Shown one piece after another: positions 43,112-51,375 of a DNA stretch of 64,000 nt. Position 1 is the first letter of the stretch; each line of letters starts with the position of its first letter. The notes under the pieces are model-generated. The model searched no databases, was not told the origin of the DNA, and saw only the letters and a list, made by a program, of their open reading frames with translations. The stretch is from DATLCF01 sp035526505 (lineage in GTDB: Bacteria > Patescibacteriota > Saccharimonadia > Saccharimonadales > UBA4665): the NCBI GenBank assembly GCA_035526505.1, contig DATLCF010000002.1, positions 372,001 to 436,000 of the forward strand, written 5' to 3'. Both the position numbers and the translations under genes were made by a program.

Positions 43112-44284
43112 ATGAACTGGTTGGACCTGATTATTGGATTGTTTTTGCTGGCAGCGCTTATCCGCGGCCGGGAGCTGGGGCTGGTGCGCCAGGTGTTATC
43201 CAGTGTCGGATGTATCGGCGGCTTACTGGTGGGGGCCTGGGCACAGGCCAAGTTCGGTACACATGCGGCTACCGCCCAGTCCCGGGCACTGTTGTCGCTT
43301 TTAGTAACCCTGGGGTTTGCCATGGCATTTTTGAGTATCGGAGAATATGTGGGCGCATTGGCCAAGTTCCGTCTGCAGGCTATGCAACGCCTAAATAAAA
43401 TCGACCGAGCTTTTGGTTCAGTTGTGGGCGGGGCGACCTTGCTGATTGGTGTATGGCTGGGCGCCTCGCTATTTACCAATGTGCCGTCGGTGGCATTGCA
43501 GCGGCAAATCCATGGCTCGGCCATTGTGGCGCAACTGAACAAATCACTGCCAGCCGCCCCGAATGTTATTGCGCGCATTAGCCATCTTATTGAACCCAAC
43601 GGCTTCCCAGAGGTATTCACCGGGCTGGAACCCGCACCCCCCAAACCGGTAAGCTTGCCGGACTTGGGCGAGCTGAATAGTGCAGTACGTGACACCCAGG
43701 CCTCGGTGGTAAAAATTGAGGGCAGGGGATGCGGCGGCATTGTGGAGGGCTCCGGCTTTGTGGCTCGGGACGGGCTAGTGGCCACCAACGCCCATGTTGT
43801 AGCCGGCGTAATCGAACCCTATGTACAGGACGGCAATGGCACACACCGAGCCAGTGTGATGCTGTTTGACCCGGACTTGGACCTGGCCATCTTGCGCACA
43901 ACCAATCTTAAAGGGCAACCGCTGGGCATTGCCACCCAAACCGTGGCCACTGGTACGCCGGCAGTCATATTGGGCTATCCGGGCGGTGGCAACTTTAATG
44001 CAGGCCCAGCAGCCATTATGGATTCGTTTGTAGCCGTCGGGCGCAATATTTATAACCAGGGTGAAACCAGTCGTTCGGTATATTCCGTCAAGGGTACTGT
44101 CGTACCGGGCAATTCCGGCGGCCCGCTGGTTGATAAAGAGGGCAGGGTCATTGGCCTCATATTTGCCCAATCGACCGCGTACGATCAAGTAGGGTATGCG
44201 TTAACCATGCAGCGCGTTTCGCAGGGCATTGCCCAAGCTAGCAGTGTTTCGCATGCCGTCAGTACCGGCGACTGTGCCGAATAA
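43112..44284 (+). CDS. MarP-like membrane serine protease (CvpA + trypsin-like)
   Basis: The 390-residue protein has four N-terminal membrane helices of the CvpA type (about 5-120), then a chymotrypsin-like protease domain (about 190-380). The triad is H228 (TNAHVV), D257 (PDLDLAI) and S335 (PGNSGGPL). C207 and C388 are 181 residues apart, matching the spacing of the disulfide in mycobacterial MarP (Rv3671c), and H228 is 21 residues after C207, as in MarP. MarP needs that disulfide for activity and supports acid and oxidative stress resistance. The next gene encodes VKOR, which could make the disulfide. Confidence 0.9.
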   Translation: MNWLDLIIGLFLLAALIRGRELGLVRQVLSSVGCIGGLLVGAWAQAKFGTHAATAQSRALLSLLVTLGFAMAFLSIGEYVGALAKFRLQAMQRLNKIDRAFGSVVGGATLLIGVWLGASLFTNVPSVALQRQIHGSAIVAQLNKSLPAAPNVIARISHLIEPNGFPEVFTGLEPAPPKPVSLPDLGELNSAVRDTQASVVKIEGRGCGGIVEGSGFVARDGLVATNAHVVAGVIEPYVQDGNGTHRASVMLFDPDLDLAILRTTNLKGQPLGIATQTVATGTPAVILGYPGGGNFNAGPAAIMDSFVAVGRNIYNQGETSRSVYSVKGTVVPGNSGGPLVDKEGRVIGLIFAQSTAYDQVGYALTMQRVSQGIAQASSVSHAVSTGDCAE

Positions 44285-44298
44285 TATATACTGGGGTA

Positions 44299-44904
44299 AT
44301 GAGTCTGAAAAAAATTACCTTGCCACAAGCACTGCCTTGGCTGCTGATTATCTGCGGCGCTATCGGCCTTATATGCGCCTTTGTTATCTCTTACGAAAAG
44401 ATACAATTGCTTCAAAACCCCGCCTACACCCCCTCGTGCAACCTTAATCCGGTTATTAGCTGTGGGTCGATTATGCGTTCCGAACAGTCCCATGTGTTTG
44501 GGTTTCCTAATCCCTTTATCGGATTAGTGGCGTTTCCAGTGGTTATTGCCACCGGTGTAGTATTGCTGGCTGGGGCCGGTAAGCTCAAACGCTGGTATTG
44601 GCTGGGGCTACAGGCGGGCACTATTTTTGGTGTGGCCTTTGTGCACTGGCTGTTTTTCCAAAGCGTGTACCGCATTGGCGCCCTGTGCCCTTACTGTGTG
44701 GTAGTGTGGGCTGTAACCATCACCACGTTTTGGTATGTTTTGCTATACAACATCCAGGCCAAATATATCGTCTTGCCGGCAGCGCTTGCCAGGACAAGCG
44801 AGTTTGCCAGGCGTCACCACCTGGATATTCTAATAGTGTGGTTCCTAGTTATCGCGGCATTTATCCTGAAGCACTTCTGGTACTATTACGGCCAGCATTT
44901 ATAA
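44299..44904 (+). CDS. Vitamin K epoxide reductase (VKOR) family disulfide-generating protein
   Basis: The 201-residue protein has five membrane helices and the VKOR signature: C47-N-L-N-P-V-I-S-C55 in the first extracytoplasmic loop and C130-P-Y-C133, the quinone-linked active-site pair. Bacterial VKOR homologues reoxidise a thioredoxin-like DsbA to form disulfides in exported proteins. Here no thioredoxin domain is fused, and no DsbA is visible in the window. It lies 14 bases after the MarP-like gene, whose cysteines are a clear candidate substrate. TATACT (44287-44292) gives its own leaderless start. Confidence 0.92.
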   Translation: MSLKKITLPQALPWLLIICGAIGLICAFVISYEKIQLLQNPAYTPSCNLNPVISCGSIMRSEQSHVFGFPNPFIGLVAFPVVIATGVVLLAGAGKLKRWYWLGLQAGTIFGVAFVHWLFFQSVYRIGALCPYCVVVWAVTITTFWYVLLYNIQAKYIVLPAALARTSEFARRHHLDILIVWFLVIAAFILKHFWYYYGQHL

Positions 44905-44931
44905 TTACAACGCTTACGATTATCTGCTACA

Positions 44932-46335
44932 ATGAGGCAAAGTAGCGAAAGGCTCCTCTTGCCGCACAAAGATAAAGACCTGCTTACCCGAACTGCCGAA
45001 GCGCCGGCTGCTGCGCTTGGCCATACGGTGCTGATTGGCCAGAAAATGGTCGATGCCATGCCTAACGCCGATGTCGTGCGCAGGGGTAAAGATTATTGGC
45101 ACATGCTGGGCCCGGGCCTAACCACCGGCGCATCCGACGATGACCCAGCCGGTATTGCCACCTATTCTCAGGCGGGTGCCAAATATGGTTTCCAGACATT
45201 GTGGCTAGCCGCCCTGACATTTCCCCTTATGGCAGTGGTGCAGGAAATGTGCGCCCGTATTGGCATTGTGACGGGCAGGGGACTGGCACATAACATTCGA
45301 GTCTTTTTCTCGCGCCGCCTACTATATATATGCACCGCACTGTTATTCGCCGCCAACTCGTTCAACATTGGGGCCGATTTGGGCGCTATGGCTAAAGGAG
45401 TACAGTTATTAAGCCCCGGCTCGAACTATGCAGCCCTGGTGATTGGTTTTGCGCTATTCAGCCTGCTGCTGCAGATCTTTACCCCTTATGTACGCTATGC
45501 TAAATATCTCAAATGGTTGGCACTTATTTTATTGTCATACATATTTTCGTCCATTCTGGCCCACCTTAACTGGAACGAAGTACTGCGTAATGCCGTCATA
45601 CCCAGCATCCCTTTTTCTAAAGAAGGTGTCTTATTGGTTGCAGCTATTTTGGGTACGACTATTTCGCCATACCTCTTCTTTTGGCAGACCAGCCAAGAGG
45701 TCGAAGAACAAGTGCTGCAGGGCAAGACCACGGTGCATCAACGGCGGCATACCGATCCGTCCGAAATCCGACGCATGCGTATTGATGTGTGGTCGGGTAT
45801 GTTCCTAAGCAACCTGGTGATGTTCTTCATCATTGCGGCCTGCGGCGGTATTTTGTTCCAACATGGCATAACCGAAATTACCTCGGCAGCACAGGCGGCC
45901 GAGGCATTGCGGCCCTTTGCCGGCGAAGCCACATATACACTATTTGCCCTAGGGCTCATCGGCACCGGCCTGCTGGCTATCCCGGTGCTGGCCGGTTCCA
46001 GCAGTTATGCATTGGCCGAAAGCCTGGGCTGGAAAGAGGGCTTGTACCGCAACCTGGATCAGGCGCGCGCCTTTTACGGCATAATCATTATTTCTATGCT
46101 TGTCGGCCTGGGGATTAACTTTATAGGCATTGACCCCATTAAGGCCTTAATTTATTCCGCCATTGCCAACGCTTTGGCAGCGCCGCTTATTCTACTGCTG
46201 ATTGTACTTATCAGCAGTAATAAAAAGGTTATGGGCCGCTGGGTGAATAAGCCCTATGTGACTGCCATTGGCTGGCTGGTATTCGGCATAATGACTGTAG
46301 CCAGCCTAGCCACTATTGCGGCCCTATTTGCATAA
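44932..46335 (+). CDS. Divergent Nramp-family transporter lacking canonical metal ligands
   Basis: The 467-residue protein has about eleven membrane helices in the Nramp fold. The TM1 motif is SDDDPAGIATY near 68-78 instead of DPGN, so the ligand Asn is Gly. The TM6 motif is GTTISPYLFFWQ near 236-247 instead of a GATxMPH motif, so the metal-binding Met is Ser. The canonical Asp (D71) remains. A related clade, the Nramp-related magnesium transporters, also lacks the Met. Transport of Mg or another divalent ion rather than Mn or Fe is therefore possible. The first 45 residues are extra and the start may be later. Its end overlaps the Nudix gene by 23 bases. Confidence 0.82.
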   Translation: MRQSSERLLLPHKDKDLLTRTAEAPAAALGHTVLIGQKMVDAMPNADVVRRGKDYWHMLGPGLTTGASDDDPAGIATYSQAGAKYGFQTLWLAALTFPLMAVVQEMCARIGIVTGRGLAHNIRVFFSRRLLYICTALLFAANSFNIGADLGAMAKGVQLLSPGSNYAALVIGFALFSLLLQIFTPYVRYAKYLKWLALILLSYIFSSILAHLNWNEVLRNAVIPSIPFSKEGVLLVAAILGTTISPYLFFWQTSQEVEEQVLQGKTTVHQRRHTDPSEIRRMRIDVWSGMFLSNLVMFFIIAACGGILFQHGITEITSAAQAAEALRPFAGEATYTLFALGLIGTGLLAIPVLAGSSSYALAESLGWKEGLYRNLDQARAFYGIIIISMLVGLGINFIGIDPIKALIYSAIANALAAPLILLLIVLISSNKKVMGRWVNKPYVTAIGWLVFGIMTVASLATIAALFA

Positions 46336-46723
46336 GCTCGGGCAAATGCTCTATCAAAAATGCAGCTTCCGCGGGATAGCGCATGCTAGCTGCAGCCAGC
46401 TGCAGCGGTACCCACGCGCTTTCTTCGTCTGTGGTTACTCCCGGTTGTTGGTTTCCTGACATTTGCATAAGGAATAGGTCGATGTCTTTTTCAACAGTTT
46501 CGCCGCTGTGTTCTCGGGATACACGCGTTACCACGCCCAAAAGCCTTATGACATCAACGCTTACACCGGTTTCTTCCATAACCTCGCGAACCGCCGTCTC
46601 CTGGGCGGTTTCGCCATCCTCAACATGCCCCTTAGGGAAAACGTGCCCGCCTTTGCGGTGGACTACCAGCAAAATACGCTCATCTCGCAGTAACACACCT
46701 CCGGCAGTTTTGACTTTTTCCAT
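46313..46723 (-). CDS. Nudix hydrolase
   Basis: The 136-residue protein has the full Nudix box GHVEDGETAQETAVREVMEETG (22 residues, split here: GHVEDGE at 31-37, REVMEETG at 45-52). Such enzymes hydrolyse nucleoside diphosphates linked to another moiety; the substrate (diadenosine polyphosphate, oxidised nucleotide or other) is not clear. The start at 46723 is six bases from the end of the MacB-like gene, so it is the last gene of the exporter operon. It lacks any extra domain. Confidence 0.85.
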   Translation of the reverse strand: MEKVKTAGGVLLRDERILLVVHRKGGHVFPKGHVEDGETAQETAVREVMEETGVSVDVIRLLGVVTRVSREHSGETVEKDIDLFLMQMSGNQQPGVTTDEESAWVPLQLAAASMRYPAEAAFLIEHLPELMQIGPQ

Positions 46724-46728
46724 ACGCG

Positions 46729-47958
46729 CTACTCCCGGCGCAAGGCTTCGATAGGGTCTTTGCGCGCCGCCTTTATGGCTGGGGCCGCGCCAAAGATAAT
46801 ACCAATAGCAATGGATACCCCGGTAGCTACCGCCATGGCCCGCCACGACACCACCGGTTTCAGGCTGGTATAGGCATGCAGCAACAAGTCGACTAATAAC
46901 GACAATAACAAACCGATAATACCGCCCACCACACTAATAACCGTGGCCTCGGTAACAAACTGGGACAAAATTTGACGGTTGGTAGCGCCAATGGCTTTAC
47001 GCACACCTATTTCGTGCATGCGCTCGGTTACTGACACCAACATAATATTCATAATGCCTATACCGCCCACTAGCAGCGATATGGCAGCAACGCCTCCAAT
47101 AAGGGTGGTCAGCAGGTCCAAAATATTACTGCTGGCTGCCAATGTTTGCTGCTGGTTCAGTACTGAAAAGTCTTGCTGGCCGCCATGGGCGCGCAACAAC
47201 TTTTGGTTAACGGCGCTAATAGCCGCCGCAGTATTGCCAGTACGATCGGGTTTGGCCAAAATTGTATACAACTGCATACTGCCATTGGTCAGTTTGCTAG
47301 CAGTCTGGTAGGGGATAAAAACCGCGCTGTTAAAATCGGCCGTGGGCGACAGCGGGGTTGTGTCGAACTCGTCAAAAATGCCACGCACAATGAAGGTTTG
47401 GCCGCGGAAGGTAAACTTGTGCCCTAAGGGAACCATTTCGCCAAACAAATCGCGCGCCGCTTTTTGCCCCAGGACCGCCACATTAGCTTGGTCATCACCT
47501 GGCTCAAAAAAACTGCCGTACGGGACCTTCTGATTGAGGGCATCCGGCAAGCTGGCGTTAGTAGCCAACACCAGCGGGCTAACCTTAGCTTCGTCTGCCG
47601 CCACCGTACCCGCCACTACACCTAGCGGGGCAGCCAGTTTAATGTGCTTAGCCTGCTGCACGGTTTGGACATCTTGCGTACTCAGGCCACTCACGCTGTC
47701 CAGCCCAAACAGCAGGTCGGTATTAGTAAGGGAGCCAGCACTATGCCGAGTGGTTATGTGCCCTGGCCGAATAGTTATAAGGTCTTTGCCAAAATGGTTA
47801 ATCTGCCCGGCAACTTGCGCCTTGACTCCTTCGCCCAGACCCACAATAGTAACTACTGACACAATGCCGATTATTACGCCCAGCATGGTTAGCAAACTAC
47901 GCCCCTTGGCACCGCGTATACCGGCAACTGCCAATCGAATACTGCCGCGCGAGCTCAA
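46729..47958 (-). CDS. MacB-like ABC exporter permease
   Basis: The 409-residue protein has an N-terminal helix (about 22-45), a MacB periplasmic core domain (about 50-275), and three C-terminal helices with the FtsX domain (about 282-305, 331-360, 372-395). The EIGVRKAIGATNRQILSQFV segment (coupling helix) precedes the third helix. It overlaps the ATPase gene by four bases (ATGA). The partner ATPase has a basic C-terminal extension. Cargo is unknown; a role in exporting peptides or glycolipids is only a guess. Confidence 0.9.
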   Translation of the reverse strand: MSSRGSIRLAVAGIRGAKGRSLLTMLGVIIGIVSVVTIVGLGEGVKAQVAGQINHFGKDLITIRPGHITTRHSAGSLTNTDLLFGLDSVSGLSTQDVQTVQQAKHIKLAAPLGVVAGTVAADEAKVSPLVLATNASLPDALNQKVPYGSFFEPGDDQANVAVLGQKAARDLFGEMVPLGHKFTFRGQTFIVRGIFDEFDTTPLSPTADFNSAVFIPYQTASKLTNGSMQLYTILAKPDRTGNTAAAISAVNQKLLRAHGGQQDFSVLNQQQTLAASSNILDLLTTLIGGVAAISLLVGGIGIMNIMLVSVTERMHEIGVRKAIGATNRQILSQFVTEATVISVVGGIIGLLLSLLVDLLLHAYTSLKPVVSWRAMAVATGVSIAIGIIFGAAPAIKAARKDPIEALRRE

Positions 47959-48833
47959 GACTTACTCCTGTGACTCCGCCGTTTTGGCTTGCTGGATCTT
48001 TTACCGCCTTTTGGTTTGGCTGTAGGCGTCTTGGCCTTGTCCTTATCCGGAACGGCCTTCATAAGGGCCGAAACTCCGGCTAGGTCATCTTCTTCGGTCT
48101 TGGTCGGTACAGCATACATAACTTTGCGCGCAGTAGCGGCAATTTCGCCCAGCTTGGTTGCCTCGTCGTGCATAATGCCACCGTCGTGCATATATACTAC
48201 GCGCGTGGCGTACCGGGTGAGTTCTGGGTTATGCGTAACAAACAAAATAGTATTGCCTGTGGCGTGGATTTCGCTCAGTAATTCCATAACCAGCCGGGAA
48301 CTGGCGCTGTCCAAGTTGCCAGTGGGCTCGTCGGCAATAATAATTTTGGGGTTGTTCACAAGTGCGCGGGCAATGGCCACACACTGTGCCTGGCCACCGC
48401 TGAGCTGCCATGGATAGTAATATTCGCGGTCACCCAAACCCACGCGCTCCAACATACTGCCAGCTTGCTTAAGCCGGCGGCCGGGCATCATACCCTTGTA
48501 GGCCAGGGGCAGGGCAACATTTTCCAATACAGTTAAGCGTGGCAGCAAGTTAAACGACTGGAACACAAACCCCACCGTATCGCGCCGGGCTTTAGCGCGT
48601 TGGTTAGAGCGCAGCTTGGCCACCTGACGGCCGTGCAAATTGTAGCCGCCGTGCGTGGGCCGGTCCAGCAGGCCAATAATATTCATGAGCGTGGACTTAC
48701 CGCAGCCGCTCGGACCCATTACTGCCACAAACTCTCCAGCGTCAATGTTTAAAGTAACTTCGTCGAGCGCCACCGTGGTAGCATCGCCGAAGCCGTACAG
48801 TTTACTGACGTCTTGCAGTTCGATGATCGGCAT
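47955..48833 (-). CDS. ABC transporter ATP-binding protein with basic C-terminal tail
   Basis: The 292-residue protein has the LolD-type ABC domain (about 1-222): Walker A GPSGCGKST (40-48), signature LSGGQAQC (about 144-151, with Cys in place of the usual Arg), and Walker B LADEPTGNLDS. Residues 235-292 form a Lys/Arg/Ser-rich tail, unlike the 223-residue paralogue at 25942. The tail could bind membrane lipid or nucleic acid. It forms a coupled pair with the MacB-like permease, and both precede the Nudix gene on the minus strand. Confidence 0.9.
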   Translation of the reverse strand: MPIIELQDVSKLYGFGDATTVALDEVTLNIDAGEFVAVMGPSGCGKSTLMNIIGLLDRPTHGGYNLHGRQVAKLRSNQRAKARRDTVGFVFQSFNLLPRLTVLENVALPLAYKGMMPGRRLKQAGSMLERVGLGDREYYYPWQLSGGQAQCVAIARALVNNPKIIIADEPTGNLDSASSRLVMELLSEIHATGNTILFVTHNPELTRYATRVVYMHDGGIMHDEATKLGEIAATARKVMYAVPTKTEEDDLAGVSALMKAVPDKDKAKTPTAKPKGGKRSSKPKRRSHRSKS

Positions 48834-48917
48834 GTCTTACCCTAGTGTACCTACGCCCCGACGCTATCCGCAAGGTGTTTTCGTAGTAATTTTTAAGGAC
48901 TTGTCCAAAATCTAAGG

Positions 48918-48923
48918 TATAAT
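48918..48923 (+). promoter_or_regulatory. -10 box of tRNA-Ser
   Basis: TATAAT at 48918-48923 lies 20 bases before the tRNA 5' end. No good -35 sequence at standard spacing is seen. Confidence 0.7.
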
Positions 48924-48943
48924 GCGTCTCGTAACAAATATAT

Positions 48944-49034
48944 GGAGAGGTGGCCGAGCTGGTTTAAGGCGCACGCCTGGAAAGTGTGTTGAGTCGCAAG
49001 GCTCTCGCAGGTTCGAATCCTGTCCTCTCCGCCA
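48944..49034 (+). tRNA. tRNA-Ser(GGA)
   Basis: The full tRNA cloverleaf is present. Acceptor GGAGAGG (48944-48950) pairs with CCTCTCC (49024-49030), discriminator G, CCA encoded (49032-49034). The anticodon loop CTGGAAA gives GGA, and a long variable arm typical of tRNA-Ser lies between the anticodon and T arms. It reads UCC and UCU codons. Confidence 0.97.
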
Positions 49035-49036
49035 CA

Positions 49037-49067
49037 TTAAAAAGCTGTGTACTGCACGGCTTTTTAA
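49037..49067 (+). terminator. Terminator after tRNA-Ser
   Basis: TTAAAAAGCTGTG (49037-49049) pairs with CACGGCTTTTTAA (49055-49067) and is followed by a T-rich stretch (TTTTATT). It ends the tRNA-Ser transcript. Confidence 0.8.
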
Positions 49068-49095
49068 TTTTATTGGCCGCATGAACTCCTAATTT

Positions 49096-49124
49096 TTGTG
49101 ATTATTTTTGTAGTTATCTATACT
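49096..49124 (+). promoter_or_regulatory. Promoter before the candidate structured RNA
   Basis: A TTGTGA -35 (49096-49101) and TATACT -10 (49119-49124) are separated by exactly 17 bases. Transcription would start near 49131, right at the start of the folded region, and 220 bases before the DHH gene. Confidence 0.6.
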
Positions 49125-49129
49125 GGGAG

Positions 49130-49270
49130 CAGATGCTTGAGCTAGAACTATCTCCGGTCCCTGCTATGGGGAATAGCCCATGTACAACGTGGTGTGGCGT
49201 AGTAGCCTGCAGGACTCACAGATGCGAGCTGGTAAGAAGTGAGCTGACCACCACAGAAGTAGCTCGAGAC
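49130..49270 (+). ncRNA. Candidate structured RNA between tRNA-Ser and the DHH gene
   Basis: This 315-base gap has its own promoter, and the first about 140 transcribed bases can fold. CTTGAGCTA (49136-49144) pairs with TAGCTCGAG (49260-49268); inside it, GTCC(C)TGC (49157-49164) pairs with GCAGGAC (49209-49215); inside that, ATGGG/CCCAT (49166-49170, 49177-49181) forms a hairpin. No known RNA family (tmRNA, SRP, RNase P or 6S) was recognised. An open frame from an ATG at 49133 (71 codons, four Cys, stop one base before the DHH start) overlaps it, so a small leader protein is an alternative. Bases 49270-49349 hold nothing else. Confidence 0.35.
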
Positions 49271-49349
49271 ACCGAGCCAGCCCCGATACCCATTGCCAGC
49301 GCCACCTCCAGTGGAGAGTTTAGTGTTCGTCAAGATGCAGAAGCCTAGC

Positions 49350-50261
49350 ATGCGCGTCGTAACCTCCGGCTCAACATATATTGACATCGACGGCTATGCT
49401 GGCATTGTAGCCTATGCGGAGCTACTACAGACGCAGGGCGTAACGGCAATTGCCGCCACCAGTGCTGTGCCCAACCAAAGCGTGCCTACCGTAGTGCAGG
49501 CATGGCAAGCACCGCTCCAGACAGATTACACGTCAGGGCCGGACGATACCTTTACAATTATCGACATTTCGGACATCGACTTTTTTGACAAAATGGTAGT
49601 ACCGGACAGAGTAGACGAAGTAATAGATCACCACCTGGGACACGAAGCCTACTGGCGTGCACATTTGGGCAAAAAAGCACAGATTGAGTTTGTAGGTGCC
49701 GCCTGTACGCTTATTTTTGAACGCTGGGAAGCCGCCGGGTTACTAACCAAGATGAGTCAGGTGAGCGCCCGCTTGCTAGTGTGCGGCATCTTAGACAACA
49801 CCCTCAATTTTAAAGCGCGCGTTACCGCTACACGTGACCGCCATGCGTACAAACAACTGCTTCCCGTTGCCAGCTTGCCCCAAGACTGGCCGGCACAATA
49901 TTTTAGCGCATGCCAGCAAACCATCCTGGCCAATGTGGTCAACGCCATCCGCGACGATGCCAAAATCCTGACCTTTGCCGGGCAGACCGCACCGTTTGGT
50001 GTAGGACAAATTGTTATATGGGATGCACGGCAAGTTATGCCGCAGGTGCAAACAGCCGCACAAGAAATCATGCCGCACAAACAATCACCCTGGTTTATAA
50101 ATGTCGTTAGCATCAGCGAAGGCAAAAGCTATTTTGTGTGCACTGATCAAAAACTGCAAGACTGGCTGGCCAACTTGCTAGGCGTCACTTTCAAAAACAA
50201 CATTGCCCGCGCCACCCGCCTGTGGCTGCGCAAAGAAATCATGAAGCAGTCAATGAAATGA
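49350..50261 (+). CDS. DHH-family phosphoesterase (inorganic pyrophosphatase or related)
   Basis: The 303-residue protein has the DHH phosphoesterase motifs: D12-I-D14 near the N-terminus, a D-I-S-D acidic segment near 72-75, and the signature D93-H94-H95 with following GHE. A GILDNT segment near 149-154 matches motif IV. A clear DHHA1 or DHHA2 domain is hard to see. It may act as a pyrophosphatase, oligoribonuclease-like phosphatase or cyclic-dinucleotide-related enzyme. ATG at 49350 is preferred; ATG at 49335 is an in-frame alternative. Its end lies two bases before the convergent PKD-like gene. Confidence 0.75.
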   Translation: MRVVTSGSTYIDIDGYAGIVAYAELLQTQGVTAIAATSAVPNQSVPTVVQAWQAPLQTDYTSGPDDTFTIIDISDIDFFDKMVVPDRVDEVIDHHLGHEAYWRAHLGKKAQIEFVGAACTLIFERWEAAGLLTKMSQVSARLLVCGILDNTLNFKARVTATRDRHAYKQLLPVASLPQDWPAQYFSACQQTILANVVNAIRDDAKILTFAGQTAPFGVGQIVIWDARQVMPQVQTAAQEIMPHKQSPWFINVVSISEGKSYFVCTDQKLQDWLANLLGVTFKNNIARATRLWLRKEIMKQSMK

Positions 50262-50263
50262 AC

Positions 50264-50680
50264 TTACCTTACTGTAACTATATTGGTCGTGCAGGTGATA
50301 ATTCCAGCTTTATTGCCAGCAGTGGTTGTACCCGGTGCAGGCGTTAGCCCCACGGTTGCGTTGATAGCATAGTGACCCGGGTGGGTATACTGGTGCCTTT
50401 CGCCAGCCATAGTACCATCGTTATCTACTGCTCCATCACCGAAGTCGTACCCAATACTATCGATACTGGTAATACCGCGGCTCCCCATATTCTGGGTGGT
50501 TAGCCCTATATTTGCAGTTTTGCCCTTTATACGTGCCTGAACGGCACAAGAGGGCGGCGGGATGTAGTTGTCTGCCCCTGGACCGGACACGCCACCTTCG
50601 GCCTGACAAGCGGTTGTGCCTAATGCTAGGGTCACAAGCGAAGCCATAAGAAGATGATTGGGATTACGAAGTTTGTTCAT
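50264..50680 (-). CDS. Secreted PKD-like domain protein
   Basis: The 138-residue protein has an N-terminal signal segment (about 1-25) followed by C26; the lipobox is weak, so lipidation is doubtful. The mature part (about 45-138) has a YDFGDG segment and HQYTHPGHYAINATV, the signature of PKD domains found on bacterial cell-surface proteins. A pair of Cys may make a disulfide. The start at 50680 is preferred because TATATT on the minus strand (50692-50687) lies six bases before it, again leaderless. The function is unknown, perhaps surface binding. Confidence 0.7.
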   Translation of the reverse strand: MNKLRNPNHLLMASLVTLALGTTACQAEGGVSGPGADNYIPPPSCAVQARIKGKTANIGLTTQNMGSRGITSIDSIGYDFGDGAVDNDGTMAGERHQYTHPGHYAINATVGLTPAPGTTTAGNKAGIITCTTNIVTVR

Positions 50681-50739
50681 CCCATGAATATAAATCACAA
50701 GCATCATCAGTTCAAGCGCTAAAATGGTACAGTAAAGGT

Positions 50740-51375
50740 ATGAAAATTACCAAATATGAACATGCCTGTGTGACGTTGGAAGAGCAGGGTAAAAAGGTGA
50801 TTATTGACCCAGGCGATTTTACGCCTACCTTTGGCGAGCTGGCTAACACCGTCGCCGTGGTGGTTACCCACGTGCACCCCGACCATTTTGCGCCGGGCAG
50901 TTTACAAAAAATTATTGACGCCAACCCACAGGTAAAAATATTCACTACCAACGAGGTGGCCGAACAGTTCCAAAAACCGAATGTGAGCGTGGTTGTGGCC
51001 GGGCAAACGGAAAACATTGGTCCATTCAAGCTGACATTTAGGGGCGAACTGCACGCCGTAATTCATCCCGATTTTTCGCGCAATAAAAATACCGGCGTGC
51101 TGGTGAACGACAGTTTTTACTACCCAGGCGATTCATTCACATTGCCGGAACAGCCGGTCAACGTTCTGGCCATTCCGGCCAGTGCGCCGTGGTTAAAGAT
51201 GGCTGAAACCATCGATTTTTTGCGCGCCGTTAAGCCGAAAGCGTGTTTTCCTACCCATGACGCGCTCTTATCCGAACGGGGCCATGCCACGTTCAACAAA
51301 TGGATTGGGCAGGCAAGCGAACACGCTGGCATTGGGTTTGGCGTTTTGCAACCCGGCCAGTCTATGGATAGTTAG
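50740..51375 (+). CDS. Metallo-beta-lactamase-fold metal-dependent hydrolase (UPF0173-like)
   Basis: The 211-residue protein has the MBL motif T-H44-V-H46-P-D48-H49, further metal-ligand candidates H122-type in a FYYPGDSF context (Asp after the third strand), and a late T-H-D near residue 168. Members of this family hydrolyse phosphodiester or lactone bonds; the substrate is not clear. TACAGT (50728-50733) lies six bases before the ATG, indicating leaderless transcription. Its stop codon overlaps the stop of the convergent pyrH gene by four bases (TTAG). Confidence 0.8.
   Translation: MKITKYEHACVTLEEQGKKVIIDPGDFTPTFGELANTVAVVVTHVHPDHFAPGSLQKIIDANPQVKIFTTNEVAEQFQKPNVSVVVAGQTENIGPFKLTFRGELHAVIHPDFSRNKNTGVLVNDSFYYPGDSFTLPEQPVNVLAIPASAPWLKMAETIDFLRAVKPKACFPTHDALLSERGHATFNKWIGQASEHAGIGFGVLQPGQSMDS

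Noticed and set aside
43081..43788. Long N-terminal extension of the small membrane protein gene at 42757-43080
   Set aside because: It is antisense to the MarP-like protease; the true start at 43080 has its own -10 box.
49133..49348. 71-codon Cys-containing frame before the DHH gene
   Set aside because: Not annotated as a gene because it overlaps a foldable RNA and lacks a known domain; kept as an alternative in the RNA entry.
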